A stretch of DNA of 64,000 bases, taken from NCBI GenBank assembly GCA_907163375.1, contig CAJQUW010003042.1, forward strand, positions 166,756-230,755. The letters run 5' to 3'. Origin of the DNA: Prostheceraeus crozeri (Eukaryota > Platyhelminthes > Polycladida > Euryleptidae). Numbering within the stretch: position 1 is the first letter of the stretch; each line of letters starts with the position of its first letter. Position numbers and translations under genes: made by a program. Shown here one piece after another: positions 1 through 12,783 of the stretch. The notes under the pieces are model-generated. The model saw only the letters and a program-made list of their open reading frames with translations. It was not told the DNA's origin and searched no databases.

Positions 1-59
1 CGAGATCTTATTATGCTGTCGTGGCTGAAATTTCATATTTTTAATTCAATTTTCATCGT

Positions 60-560
60 CATGAATTTATGTTATGATTCACTAAAATAATGTTTCATTT
101 CTTGAATCTGAATAGTGATGGACCCATATGTATCTTTCAAAGTTGATTGAAATCATTGTCCTTGATGCTATTATTTTTCTCTACCAGTGGCAGGTTGCGT
201 ATGATCTCACTGAAGAAGATTCTCATGCGGTTGAGCATGAAAGTGATAGCAGGTCATCGAGTTGCTAATTTAATCAGCAAGCATTACCTCTCCAATGCTG
301 TCATGACACGAACCATCCGTAAAATAATATCATTTTCTTCTGCATTACTATCATGATCACTCAATTCCGTTGTAATTTCTTCAAAATTGCAAAAATTTGC
401 ATTTCTCACATTTGGTGACAATTACCAACTATATCGCCTTGAGTTCATTTAATGAAATCGAAAGTTTGTACACATTGGGGATTTAATAAATGCGAAGTTA
501 CCACTCCACCTATAATACTTACTCTATGGAAGAAACCCAAACTCATGTGCATCATTCTTA
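60..560 (+). repeat. Dispersed repeat, copy 1 (about 480 bp, CNG intron)
   Basis: This stretch matches the reverse complement of 45100-45600 along its whole length at a visibly high but imperfect identity. Shared words include TCACATTTGGTGACAATTAC and ACATTGGGGATTTAATAAAT. No open frame is shared, so it is probably a non-autonomous transposon. The rest of 1-827 shows nothing else. Confidence 0.7.
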
Positions 561-827
561 TACATTAGCAATAATACGTATCATTGTCGGTCAATCAGCC
601 TCATCGAAGAAACAAATTCTTCTTGCAATTTCTACTTGCAAAACTCAATTCTTTGGCGCAGACGATCTTCAATAATACTCTCACAGTCTCAGACTTTCAT
701 GCTGTTCAAATCGTCACGTTTTCAGACGGAGAACAGAAGAAAGTATGCGTTAATTGACTTAATTATCAATTTCAAATTCTTTTCTCTTGTCTGTTCACTA
801 CGTAGATTTCTTTGACGCCTTTTGCAG

Positions 828-1133
828 GTGAAGTTGGTAAGGAGATGTACGTGGTAAACCGTGGTCGTCTGCACGTGGTTGGAGATGATGACCGAACTGT
901 GTTAGCCACACTTCAGCCCGGTTCATATTTCGGTGAAATCAGTATTCTCAACATGGGGACTGCGGGAAATCGCAGGACAGCGTCAGTCAAGTCCGTTGGA
1001 TATTCCGACCTTTTCTGTCTGGCCAAGACTGATCTCTGGGATGTACTGAAGGAATATCCGGCAGCAAGGGTGAAGTTGGAAGCCGTTGCCGTGAAAAGAT
1101 TGGAGCATTACAAGAAGCGACCTGCACAAGAAG
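828..1133 (+). CDS. CNG channel alpha subunit, exon encoding most of the cyclic-nucleotide-binding domain
   Basis: This internal exon encodes about 102 residues of a cyclic nucleotide-gated cation channel, a plasma-membrane channel opened by cGMP or cAMP. It opens with the beta-roll motif [10 protein letters not shown] and continues through the phosphate-binding cassette (FGEISILN, then GNRRTASV with the ligand-contacting Arg and Thr) into the C-helix ([17 protein letters not shown]). The acceptor is TTTTGCAG at 820-827 and the donor is GTAAGC at 1134. Both phases are 1: the first two bases complete a Gly codon and one G is left at the end. The pore and S1-S6 exons must lie left of the window. 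The next exon is at 12016. The family assignment rests on direct recognition of CNGA-type sequence. Distinguishing it from HCN channels rests on the [19 protein letters not shown] stretch. Confidence 0.94.
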
Positions 1134-1289
1134 GTAAGCAAAGCTAATCTTCATTTTACAAGCAACTTCTCATGAGACTATCAATTCAGTAAATAGTGCA
1201 CAGACAATGTCCGATGGACTCAGCAGGAAGACATGTGCGAAGGACGACATTAGCTAAGATAATTGCGGGAGTTATAAATCTGGAACAGG

Positions 1290-1460
1290 CAGGACCATGA
1301 CATGAGAGAGACGACAGCCGAAGCAGGACAATGATAACAGTAGGAGGCTTCATGCGCCGGAGTAGGACCATGATAACAGGACATAAGGGAATACAGTGGG
1401 AGGTTATATGCGGTGGAGCAGGACAATGATAACAGGATGCAAGGGACTCGATAGCAGGGC
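1290..1460 (+). repeat. Imperfect minisatellite
   Basis: Degenerate copies of GCAGGACAATGATAACAG recur at about 1323, 1362 and 1419 with spacers of about 20-40 bp. It sits in the CNG intron just after the exon ending at 1133. From 1465 to 1930 I see only AT-rich unique sequence. Confidence 0.55.
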
Positions 1461-1932
1461 CAAGATATCAAGACAAGGTATACAATGATAGCCAATATAC
1501 AGCATGCTATATTGCAAAGAAAATGTCGTCAAAGATTTATGTGATATGTAAGTTGAAACACGATTTAGTGAGCGAAATCATCGCTGAAGTTTCCTGCACT
1601 CGCCATGGCTTGTGATGACATAATGTATTTTGTTCGTTAAATTCTCGTATTTTCATGTAATAACAATTGCGGGTAAATCCTGATCTAACAATGTCTTTGT
1701 CCCGGAATAGACAGTTGGGGTAAATATTCCAAGCGAACTTCCTCATAAGTATCATTTTTAGTAGTTTCTTTTTTGTAAAGAAAGACTTTGATATCATTTT
1801 TTGAAACTAATGAAATAATATTATTTTTCATTCTTTGAATGTACTGAATTTAATTACCAAATTTCATCATTTATTTGTTATTACTATTTCATTAACTTCA
1901 AAAAATAATTATTATCATTATTCTAAAGCAAA

Positions 1933-2125
1933 TGGTCTCCATGGCACAGTGGTTAAGCGGTTGGCCTAGCAATCTTACGGTCCATAGGTCGAGCCCCGAA
2001 AATGTCATTGGAAGTCGGCAGGAAGGGTATCCGGACACTCCAGAGAAGTGTGACTGTGTCAGTACCGTCCAAGTCCCAGTCTGCGGAAGTATTAACGTTA
2101 AAGATTTATTATTCAAAAACAACAT
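1933..2125 (+). mobile_element. tRNA-derived SINE-like element
   Basis: The head looks like a tRNA: a box-A-like TGGCACAGTGGTTAAGCGG, then a box-B-like GGTCGAGCCCC about 45 bp later. A body without tRNA character (CCGGACACTCCAGAGAAGTG) and an A/T-rich tail follow. This is the layout of a polymerase III SINE. Only one clear copy is in the window. Confidence 0.6.
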
Positions 2126-2986
2126 TCTGATCTCATTCTGAGTTTCTGATTTTTCAATTTTATCTTTCGTTTCCATGTGATGTTAGATATTGCATGTATT
2201 TCATCGCTATTCATTATATATTTCCTTACGATCAAGTTTGAACATAATTTGTGCAATCAACGGTTCACAGACCTCTGCATTGCCAGGGAGACTGCTTGGT
2301 AACATTTTACTGAATAATCAGGGAACAAAGCTCAAGTTATAAAGTTGAGTGAAGATTCTTTCCAAATAATTTTCTGCATGTTTTCAACCTGATGAAGCGC
2401 AGTCGGAGCAAACAGATGTCTTTTGTTTACAGAATGAAGCTTTGATGCTATAGAATGAGAATCTTTACTAATTCTTTGTTTCTTTCTGATAACATGGAAG
2501 CATCGTAGCCGAAATATAAATAAAGAGAAATATTTCATCCTTTGATATGGTAAGAAATTCATTCAGTCCTGTAATTTGATTTGAGAATCAAGCATACGAA
2601 TATATTTGCCGAATTTAAGTATTGTAAGTCTAACAATTTCCACATGCAAGTTCCCTTATGTTCCCTAACAATTACTACATTGACAATAGAGCAAGCTTGT
2701 GTTGTCTTGCGTAGGAGGGTGCCTCTGTCGTCGATCATGTTGTATCAACAATGCATTAATTCTATAAAAGGAGTAAATGGATTTTTTGCAGGCAAAAAAG
2801 GGAGTGTGGGAATGTGTTGCTGGTGTGATTTACAGGCCATTTTATTGAAATACATATTTCCATTATGAGGAGAGAGAAGAGATCTTTCAGTTGAGAGAGT
2901 TCACACTCTTGTGTTCATGATCAATATCATTCATGTTTTACACGCAGTGAGTAGTAGGCATAGAAATCGGACTTTTCGATTTGTTT
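2126..2986. other. Intronic sequence, nothing firm
   Basis: AT-rich CNG intron. A CTGATGA-AGCGC-GAGC-AAAC string at 2389-2413 resembles a decayed hammerhead core. No coding signal was seen. Confidence 0.3.
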
Positions 2987-3172
2987 AAGGCCTCACTGAA
3001 AGCAAAGCAAACACAAGGTCTAGAGGAAACGTATGTCGATAAGCTATTAATCGGTCTGCGTTGCTTTTCTCGCTGTTTGGGAGTCTACAACTGCTGTAAT
3101 GATAATGTTTACTAAAATCTCTGCTCGGAAACGCTTGGAAAAGCTCGCAGTGTGGCTGAGGCGTAAGTCATT
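2987..3172 (+). mobile_element. Small fold-back MITE (GGCCTCA-ended family), degenerate
   Basis: TTAAGGCCTCA at the left and an inverted counterpart with GCAGTGTGGCTGAGGC at the right match the ends of the clearer copy at 21531-21650. Confidence 0.45.
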
Positions 3173-3369
3173 AACTCTAGACTGAAGATATATTGCCTCT
3201 TGATGATTACTGACTCTTAATGAAACTGAATGTGCTTTAGCTTCAGGAGCACAGCAGCCCATATCATGAAGACATTCCATGTCAAAAATCATGGCTCTTT
3301 GAAAGCATGGAAACTTTCCTATATGCACAATAAATACACCTGTCTAGTTCTTGTTCAATTCACATGTAT

Positions 3370-3500
3370 TTTGCTCTATTCCGTCTGAAAAGAAGAAGAA
3401 CCGAATCGTGCCATATCTTGGTAGTCATTGGTGTTCACCATTCTAAGAGTCTCGCTGTCGGCCTTGTTCCGTGTAGAAGCTCGATCTGAATGCCGAACGA
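3370..3500. repeat. Partial copy of the AGTCCGGCAGCC fold-back family
   Basis: A diverged single arm (GGCCTTGTTCCGTGTAGAAG region) of the fold-back that follows at 3501. Confidence 0.45.
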
Positions 3501-4226
3501 TAGTCCCGCAGCCAGAACGAGTTTCTGCAGGGAACGAGGCCGAAAGTGAGACTTTCACAGAATGCTGTACACCCTATGCCTACTACGAATCGCTGCGTCT
3601 GCCGAGTTCTAGTGAGTTCCTCTTCTTGTTAGACAAGATCAAAGAAAAGCACATGTAAATCCAATGGGACGCAGATTGCAGTTTTTGGCTAAAATGAAAT
3701 TTTGTATGTTTTCTCTGATTAAACGAAAAGTACTAAGTCATAATTTTTGACATGAAATGTCTTCAGGTCATTTCCTATGATGTGCGTGTGCTTTGATCAT
3801 GCATCTAATCGGCATTGTATGTGAGAATGTGGTTGAATGTGGATAAAGTAGCTCAAAATGGTTGTGTTTGCCGACATTAAGAGGCTGGCCAAATCTAAAT
3901 GCGTTTCACTATATACATGTAGACAGGGGTGCATGAACATGAAAGGAAACGATCTGAAGACATTCCATTTCAAAAATTGTGACTCTGCTCTTGGTACTTT
4001 TCGTATAATCACAGAAAACATAGAAAATTTCATTTTAGCCAAAAACCTCAATCTGCGTCCCATTGGATTTACATGTGTTTTTCTTTGATCCTGTCTGACA
4101 AGAAGAGGAGCTCACTAGAACTCGGCAGACGCAGCGATTTGTAGCAAGCATATGGTGTACATCATTCTGTGAAAGTCTCATTTTCGGCCTCGTTCCCTGC
4201 AGAAACTAGTTCTGGCTGCCGGACTA
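3501..4226. mobile_element. Fold-back MITE, AGTCCGGCAGCC family, copy 1
   Basis: Two arms of roughly 280 bp are inverted about a centre near 3870. They start TAGTCC(C/G)GCAGCCAGAAC and end GGCTGCCGGACTA. The arms share many words, for example GGCCTCGTTCCCTGCAGAAA at the right end and its complement at the left. Four further full or partial copies lie at 26810-27029, 27537-28267, 28268-28681 and 36833-37188. Protein-like ORFs in both strands of the arms are by-products of the inverted repeat. Confidence 0.8.
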
Positions 4227-5105
4227 AGACTAAAATCTAGCTGCTAGATTATTCATACTGTCTCTTGTAAATGTTTTAATTAAGCTTTTTTCCCTCTAAC
4301 AAACTTGTCGATAACTTCATTTTCATGCAACTTGACAATCCTCACTATAATTATTTCTCGAAATGTTTGGTTATGCAAGAATGTCATTTTCGTTGGAATT
4401 TAGTAAAAATCTTCCAACTATGGCTGGAGACGGAAATATATGACACCGGACGCGAAGATATGGAATGGAAAGATATCAAGAAAGCAATTTCTAACTTGAT
4501 TTTCGATTAAATTTGTGTTTATTTCAGTCTGACACCGATTGAGTTTCTTCCTCTGAACGAATTCATTTATTCTATTCTTGGTTGAAGCAATTAGTTAGTT
4601 GTTGCTTTCATATTCAAAGCGCCAACGGCTTTCGTCTGAAGATTTGCTTCCGTTCGATGCAGAGAAATTTTGAATAAGAATGGAAATTTGATAATTAACA
4701 CAACATTTTCATTTTCAATGAAAGTTTAATCAAAGTTTGCTCAGTTTTCTGTGTATGAGTACAGGCGGAGTGCTCTTTCAATATGCCGCTGAGGACATGC
4801 ATAACTTCATACTAAAAATGGTTCGAAAATCGAAATGTACACGCGAAATTGGTACAAAAGTTCGCGAATTCAGTTTTGTGATAGAAGTGAGAGACAAAAA
4901 GACTTGCAATCTCTTCCGCATTGTACAATATGAGATAACAGTGGTAGGCTTATGATGGATTTAATTCATCACGTTTTACATACATTCGAGTTTCGCCGAT
5001 GTCTGCATTTCAATACTTCTTCAAGATAATCATTCAATTGATGGGAAAATGTATGTTGTTTGACCGACAGAGATTATAAGCTCATTCTTATAGACTGATC
5101 ACTAT
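4227..5105. other. No feature seen
   Basis: AT-rich intronic DNA. Short ORFs at 4325-4510 and 4737-4955 have no recognisable domains or splice context. Confidence 0.3.
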
Positions 5106-6000
5106 AAGATAGATAAGATAAGATTCTCTTTATTGTTTCACGAAACGCGGTGAACACATTACAAAACAAAAAGGTTAATATACAAATAGGTTAATATAAG
5201 ACACGAGAAAAATATGAAGGGAAATACTTTATAAACGAATGCAAAAATCGCCTTGTCTTATTTTTTGGTCTCCTCAACAAAGATAAACTTCTTGTTTTTT
5301 CACATTTTTTTCATCAAAAAACATCGAAGAGGATGATCACGTTGAGACTCCACATTTTTAAACAGCTTCAGGCAGATATTGTCTCCCATGGTGAAGAGAG
5401 AAAGATGGCCACTAAGCTCTTCACCAATGATGCGCAAGGCCCTTTTCTCAACACTAAACAGTTGACGCTTCAGATAGTCCGGGATGTTACACCATCCTGG
5501 ATAACCATACAGAAGGACTGGTCTAATTAAAGCGCAGTAGATACTGAAAATGGTCTCAGCTGGACAACCAGAGCGTTTCGAATGAAGTAAAATATAAATG
5601 CGCTTTAAGGCCTTCCTCAACAAATTGAGGATATTAGAATTCCACTTCAGATCTGATGAAAAACAGCAGCCAAGAATGTTTACTGTAGATGTTTGAACCA
5701 TCGGAGAATTGTCCGAAAGCAAAACAGGGTCAATATGAATATTCTATTTTGCAGTAATATCCATTAATTTACACTTTTGAGCGTTCACACTTAGGCAGCA
5801 ACTATCAATCCAACACAGGACATTGCGCATTTCACTTTGAAGATTGTCTTCATTTTGATGCCGTATGAAATGCAGTATGGTCAAGTCGTCTGCATATTTT
5901 ACGAAGATAGAATTGTTACAGACAGGTTGCAGGGAATCCATTACTAAGCAAAATAATAATGGGCCCATGACGCTGCCTCAGGGCACGCCGCTATTCCACT
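5106..6000 (-). pseudogene. LINE reverse transcriptase fragment (Jockey/CR1-like), 5'-truncated and broken
   Basis: On the minus strand, a decayed V-P-stop-G-S-V-M-GPLLF motif near 5950 precedes the catalytic YADDLTI (about 5900). A typical post-RT region follows, with LGCCFSSDLKWN, LYGYPGW and KRALRIIG. In-frame stops break it near 5978 and 5744. The 3' end carries AATAAAGAGAAT and a short (ATCTT)n-like tail at 5106-5130, normal for such LINEs. It is inactive. The exact clade cannot be fixed from this fragment. Confidence 0.8.
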
Positions 6001-8828
6001 TAGAGAAACTACCATTGGCATATACACTGTCAGTCATCAGCTTTTGGAATGTCGGTGATGCATTTCAAGGCATCGTTAAACATCTGCAATCACAAATATA
6101 TTTGTAGATGCTCTAGCTTTGGCAGTTTCAATCTACAAATGTTTTCCATACTCAGAATTAATTTTAAGCGCTTTCATACTAAGCTACTTTCTATTCTCAC
6201 TCTTAAGCAGAATATGAGAATAATTGAAGCTCGGTATTCACGTATCTCAGAATCCACCGTCGAATAGTTCTCAATCTACATAGTACATACATTGTAAATT
6301 ATAAAGTCCTCTTTAAGTATGAATCTGTCTGATAAACAGAAGAGTTGTTCGCAATTGGTGAATTCACTATTGATAGTGAATTTAATTGATTCACTTGCTA
6401 AAGCAAGTATACTTAGTTTTACCAATGATTATCTTTAGCGATTGTTTCGCGAAAATCTATTTTCAAAAGGAGACAATGCCTGGCATATAAAAATATCGGG
6501 AAAACTTGGTAAAAATGGAAAAGTGCGAGTTACAAGAGGTTGAGTCGAATTTTGTGAAGTCGACGGTCACAGCGAGTCTATCTACATCTATTGCTACTGT
6601 GAATGCACTTGTATGTGTGTAGCTCTTGTTATCATAAAATGAAAATGACAACAATGCCGGCATATTTTTCTATCAACATAAAATGGAAAGCGTGAAAATA
6701 GGAGAAATTCGGAGAGGAAACTTCACATCAATTTAAATTCTATTACTCATCGACAAAAAAAGAAAGATTCACTTTAGTCTCATATCCTTTCCCTGTATTG
6801 ATAAGCCTACATTTTACATGAACGTCGTGTTTATAGTCTGTCTTACTTGCCTTAGTCAGTCATTCAAAAATGCTGTGACATTACAGGATAAATTAAGTAC
6901 GATTCAGACTCTGTTGCTAGAAGTATTCCATAGCATTTTCTGCTTTCACCAATGAGGTCTAACATGTGTGATGATGAGGGAACATTCATGTAACAATTTC
7001 ATCGATACTCATTGTATTTCCTGATGGTGACCATTCCTATGAAGGATTCCACTTGACATAAAACTTGCGGAAGATTGATTACAAAGTCAATAAATGCTCA
7101 CTGATTATGTAATCTGTCTGCAAACATGTCCACTAGATTCACAGCCAGAGACTGTGAGTTCTGCAGACAATCTATAGTTTGAAATATTGCTTTATTCTTA
7201 TGACTCACCGACTGAATTAGAGTTTAAATTTCAAATTTGTCTGTTGTCTTTTTTCACACACTGATAAGTTAGATGATATTCCAGGTCGTTATTGTGTCTG
7301 CAGAACTTGCAAGGCATGTTATGTAACAGATCCCAGTGATTTTCTTCATAGTCAACTAAAAAAAAATGTAGTTCTATATCATGATTGACCCTTGACAGGA
7401 TTATATCTGAACAACATTCTGTGTAGCTTCAGTTGATGAATGGATTTAGAGGGGTACTAAGTGGGGCGATGCTTCCAATATCCATGGCACAATCCAACTG
7501 AATATTCACTGGATATGGCTTTGTTGAACTTGATGACTTATGTTCCATAGATTGTTTTATAAGTCGAAGACTAACCATGCAAAATAGGAAAACGATATGT
7601 ACAAGTGCCGTTAGGACTACCACTTAATTGAGACTGTCGATCCACAGTGAGCTGCAAATGTGTATTCGGCTATTCTTCGTTGCAAATTCACTGCTAACTT
7701 TGAAATCCAAAAGCGACATTAGCGGTTACTTGTGGTTATCTAATGACAACTTATTACTAATAATATAGTTTTTTTATAGCCTTCAATGCAGACAGGACAC
7801 GCGATCTTTGACGAGATGTCGCCCAATGAATGATTTCAGCAAGAAGACCGCGACTTTTTAGTGAACTACTGATTTTAATGATTTCATTGAATTTGGGTTA
7901 ATAACATCAAAAATGCTTGTTGTCTTTTGCATGCATGCAATCTCATTCATAGCTTCAATATTTGAAACCTAAATCTAAAAATTAATCTGCTATCCCAATG
8001 CAGTGAATAGAAGAGAAGCATTCTTGTATGATTTCACAAAATCAACACATGTCAACCTAGACTCGAAAGGATGTCAAACTGACGCGTCAACGCCCACACG
8101 TCTGATCTGTTCCAAATTTTTTATCGTGAACACACTGGACAACTGACAGTTTTGATAATACATTGTCAGTACATAATTTTCAAACACTTGGATCTCAATT
8201 TCGCATCTTGATGGCTCAAGAAGGCGGCTTGCAAGTGAATCTCTCAGCTGTCTATTAGAATTAGAATTTGGACGCAGTATTGTGTTGAAAACTTATTTTT
8301 CATTGCATTATTGCTCGCATACTAAGTTAGAAGTCAAAGGAAGCAAGAAAAATAAATTTCCATCATAAGGAAAGCATTTCGTATTCGATGGAAAAGTTCA
8401 GTATCGAATGATATTCCTTATATTCACATGAGCTTTTCTGTTTGCGAACTTCATTTCAGTTAGAAGACATGTACATGCACTTGGCGCGGAGTAATGAGAA
8501 AAACTGTGTCATATATCATTTGTCAACATAGATATAAGCGTTGCAAAAAAAATTATAAATTTTTATGTTTTTGTTGCACATTGGCAACATGGTTGTTTTA
8601 GCCTGCAAATTAAAGAATTGGAAAGGGGATTATGGGTGATTAATATCCAACAAATGGCTGTTGTTTAGTACCCGCCTGATGATATGTCACCGCTTCGTCT
8701 AAGACCACTTTGAATTAATGCAAAAATTGTTTTCTATTTTTATTTTGAAATGATCGAATGGAACTTGTGGAGATTGAGAGTAATACCATCAGAGAAGCGT
8801 TGATCTTCTCTTTCTTTCGGCTAATTTG
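6001..8828. other. No feature seen
   Basis: About 2.8 kb of CNG intron, AT-rich, with only scattered short ORFs and small palindromes (for example around 6360-6400). No splice-framed exon or repeat pairing was noticed. Confidence 0.3.
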
Positions 8829-9639
8829 TTTTGAAAATGTGAAAACGTCGCAAAAATCAAAAAATTAATTAATTATTTAGTCTCTACCGGTATCAATTGG
8901 CAACAAGATGACTTAGATTGACCAATCTTCATCAGGAGAAATATAAAAAAGAGGATGTGAGAAGACATCAAGTCCCTACAATTTCAAACAACAAACAGTT
9001 TAAGCATTTTTCATTATTTACATGCATAGACTACCTATCCAACATTCTATATCACAAAAATAGAAGTCACATAGATCATAAGGATGTTAGAGATTTAGGT
9101 TCATAGATCGCAGACCCATGCCACATACTCGTATTAAGGTCATGAGTCCAGTCATTTGTTGGCTAATGAAGTTCAGTTCCTAAAATAATTCCCTTGTAAC
9201 AACGAAAGGTTAGCCAACTAATTACTGATTGGCCTCATGGCCTTAATATGTAGCATGTGCCACAAAGGTCAGCGATCTATGAACATAAATCTCATGATCT
9301 CTGTGATTTCTATTTTTGTGATATAGAATATCTTGAATTTGGTAGTCCAAGGATTTAAATAATGAAAAATGTTTTAAACTGCTTGTAGTTTGAAATTGTA
9401 GGGACTTCGTCGCTTTTAGATTTCAAAGTGAGCAGTGAATTTGCAACGAAGAACAGCCGAACGCACATTTTCAACTCACTGTGGAGCGACAGTAAAATGT
9501 CCTGTCACTTCCTCTTTTTATATTTCTCCTGATGAAGATTGGTCAATCTCTGTCATCTTGTTGCCAATTGATACCGGTAGAGACTAAATAATTAATTCAT
9601 TTTTTGATTTTTTACGACGTCTTCACATTTTCAAAAAAA
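8829..9639. mobile_element. Fold-back element with arms of about 300 bp
   Basis: The left arm starts near 8829 (GAAAATGTGAAAACGTCGCA) and is answered by an inverted arm ending near 9639 (ACGACGTCTTCACATTTTC). Inner matches include AGTCTCTACCGGTATCAATT and GACCAATCTTCATCAGGAGA with their complements at 9520-9590, and ATATCACAAAAATAGAA against 9300-9320. No coding capacity. Confidence 0.75.
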
Positions 9640-11420
9640 CATGGACAACGCATTGTTCATCAGATCCGTCGCCTGCAGTCGTTTGGGAGAAAATCATTTC
9701 CTCATTTCACTAAACTTTCGGTTAATTTGTGCCATTCATTGGCATTAATTCTGTGGAATTTTCTGTACATGTACATCAGTGAAGTTGTTATGCTAAATTC
9801 CAATATCAACATTGCAGCTGTGAATCGATGACTTCACAGATAAATTCTACTCTTTCTATATGCTGCAAACAGTCTCATTTACATTCCACTTATCAGCTGA
9901 ACTATTTATCATCGATGCGATAACTTCCTGAGTCGTCGCCTTCAAAATGCTCTCAATGTAATTAAAGAACTTTTCTTATATTTTCTCAAAACGATCTGAA
10001 AAATGTGTAAGGAAAGATTCTCTCTCCATCCATAAAGTTTTTGATAATTGTGAGATCTCTACAAAAGACTTTTGACAATTGAAACGATACGTTGAGGCAC
10101 GGAAGTAACAAAGGAGCGTAGAGTTGGGAATTGAGGCTCGGAACATTTCTCAGAATTTTCTTTTTGAACGCGAACTATCTTGTTGTGCTTGTTTTGTGAT
10201 CAATTCTAAAATATTTCAAAAACACAATTATGTTAATTTCATATCGTTGTGGCTGGCAAAGACAATTTTATGATGATTGATAGATTTATTATTCGAATTC
10301 TCATGAAACATTCCATTATGATAGCACGTGAATTTCTGTGGTAGAATTACAACTTCACCAATATTTAAGAGTAGTTATTTTCAATTACCTTGCTATTTAC
10401 TGCCGGCTCAGGAAAAATCTTTATTCGATTATAACCTGTTTAACCTGTTTTATAACTCTGACCGATGACATAACACCAATTTTTTTAGATATGAAGCTGC
10501 AAGCATGTTTGAGAGGCAGTGCTCAATAACAAGGAAACTACTCGCAGTTGTACACATAGCCAATATGTAATGTTGGGGTTGGCGACGATGACTTCATAAA
10601 CAAGTAAAATTAAGTATGATTCAATTCTATTGACAATTAGTTGCATAATGCACATTTATAGGGGTGAGCATTGAAAATTGGTATTGAAATAGTCTTTTTG
10701 TATTGAACTACGAGTGTTTGATAGACTGCAACTAATTGGCGCACAGACGGATACACCAGAACTTCAAGTAGTTGAGATGTATGTCTACATGCAACCCTTT
10801 GACCACCTGATTTGACTTTAGTCGAAATGAGGAACTAATGTCACATTGTGCTCGCTGCTACTTATATCATACATCATCTATGGCAACTACTCGGTCCTCT
10901 GCAAATTGCACAGTAACATAGAAACATTGACAATGTCTTCTCAAGTTCAAATTACTCTTCAATGAAGTTGATGCATTCTTTCTCTTCAACCGGCCATAGA
11001 AATAAGCCTATCGGCGCTCTTGACTGCTCCTATGGATTGGATACCATAATGAAGAAGATGCATCGATTATGTATGAGAGCGATGATTCACATAATACATT
11101 TATGACATCATCAGCGTTATGCTTTGCCATTAGTCATCGAGTTGCGAGTTGTAAATCACGTTGAAAAGCCATTTTTCAAAAACTAATCTAGTCTACCTGA
11201 TTATGAATATAATCAAATCTTTTACATCATATGTTTTCAGTTTAATACATGAAGTTGTGTTTGGAGTTCCATCGAACACGTTCATTCAGTAGTTAACTTA
11301 CCTGAACGGCTATCCATCTGTGGCTTTATCAATCAGAGTGCTTGTGGATGAGGATCTAACATCCTTAAAATAACTGTCGGGATATCAGTGATGCGATCAC
11401 TTTCAGGTCACGCGAGTATT
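9640..11420. other. No feature seen
   Basis: Intronic, AT-rich. ORFs at 9604-9831 and 10338-10529 are low-complexity and unsupported. Confidence 0.3.
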
Positions 11421-11424
11421 AGCA

Positions 11425-11625
11425 GCATATCAGGAATGATCTTCGGATCTAATCTGGTCGGGTCACGTCGGATCGGGTCTTGCATCTTCTTTTTGAATTC
11501 GGGTGTTAGTTCTGAAAATAACCCGACCTCGGACTTGTGTCGGTTCGGGCCGCGCCGGCTTTTTGGTTCGAGTAGAGTTTCCAAAATTGATGGAGTCCGA
11601 CCCGACGCTCACTTTTCAGCAAGTG
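11425..11625. repeat. hAT-like subterminal repeat patch (GGGTC/GACCC rich)
   Basis: A local GC-rich island with repeated CGGGT, CCCGAC and GGTTCGGGCC words, resembling the subterminal repeats of some hAT elements (compare 56217-56330). The termini were not found. Confidence 0.35.
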
Positions 11626-12015
11626 GATAGTGAACCATCTCAGCCTCGTTAGCCTCATACAACCACGGTGTACACCAACGCTTGGCGTAGGAAACTACTT
11701 TTCATCACCTGTTGTGTATCTACCTTTTGGTCCTGAATGTCGATCGGCAATCTGGCAATCTTACTGACATTGTGTGACCTTATTGCATTTTGTTCACCAA
11801 TTTTGCATTGTGAATTTACCGAATCTATCCTATTCGGCAACATTCTTTAATTTTCATTCAAAGAAATTGATTCAATGTTGTGTAGCATAGGAGGAAAGAT
11901 AAATGCAAATTTAATCAGAATTTCACACCTTGTATAATATAGTAATGAAAAGTTATATCGGGAGACCTTCTGAATAGATATAAACAGGAAAATAATCAAT
12001 TTTGCTTACAGACAG

Positions 12016-12051
12016 AAGAAGGTGCTACTCTGAGTAGCATGACGTCGTCAG
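12016..12051 (+). CDS. CNG channel alpha subunit, 36-nt micro-exon
   Basis: This 12-residue exon (E-EGATLSSMTSS) lies between the acceptor at 12014-12015 and the donor GTAAGT at 12052. Its phase fits both sides exactly: one G from the exon ending at 1133 completes GAA, and one G is passed on to complete GCA in the exon at 20230. Two AGs stand 4 bp apart (12010-12011 and 12014-12015). Only the second keeps the frame open; the first would run into a TAG within the exon. It probably codes for a flexible linker after the C-helix. It was found by phase and splice-site logic, not by similarity. Confidence 0.75.
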
Positions 12052-12783
12052 GTAAGTCTGTAAAGATCAACATCAAACAGGGAGTGTCCACATGATGCAT
12101 ATTCAAAAATTAAAAATATATGATTGGAAACGAAAGTGAAATGGATGTCAGAACAAATCAGAACACAATCACATTCAAATACGCCGAACTCAAGCCTCTG
12201 ACTTCTACAAATTCGATAATATTTCTTAGAGGGTCTTGTTCCGGGTACAATCCTGTGATACTCGCTTGCCAGTTGGTAATCTCACCCAGTCATGAAAACG
12301 ATTGCCTCAATATCAATATGCAAACGGAGCAAGAAATTCATGATTGTGTGATGATGAAGTAAAACTTGGCGCACGCACCTCTCTCTTGGTTTGTTTAATA
12401 ACAATAGGAACCGCCTCGTCATCCTTTGTGGCTCTTCGATGCTGCCTGTTCGAGACCGGCTTGACATATGCTCTTTTCAGTAACTTTGAAATATGATGTA
12501 CGATCTATTTTCAATTTGTGAATATTCAGCAGCTTTGTTGAGCTAAAATTTGATAATAGAAACAATATGCAAAATGTTTTCCTTGCTTATGAGTTAAAAG
12601 CGAATAAAGTTGGAGTGCTGAACTTTCGCCATTATATGTTAGAGCTCAATAAAATAAATAAATTATCTTAGATACAATTTTAGTCAAAAATCGGTTGCTA
12701 ATGCCGTTTCAGGCTCTGATTGTATGAAGATGCTAGCTTTACCTTAAATTAATTAGATTATCTTGTTTAAGAAAGTCTAAAAA

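Noticed and set aside
147-675. Short ORFs near the left edge as upstream CNG exons
   Set aside because: The region is a dispersed repeat shared with 45100-45600 and shows no CNG channel residues.
1898-2176. ORFs on both strands at 1898-2176
   Set aside because: They lie on a tRNA-derived SINE-like element. The apparent proteins are translations of non-coding repeat.
3376-4088. Several ORFs on both strands with shared peptide words
   Set aside because: They come from the arms of the fold-back MITE. The same false peptides recur at 27619-28573.
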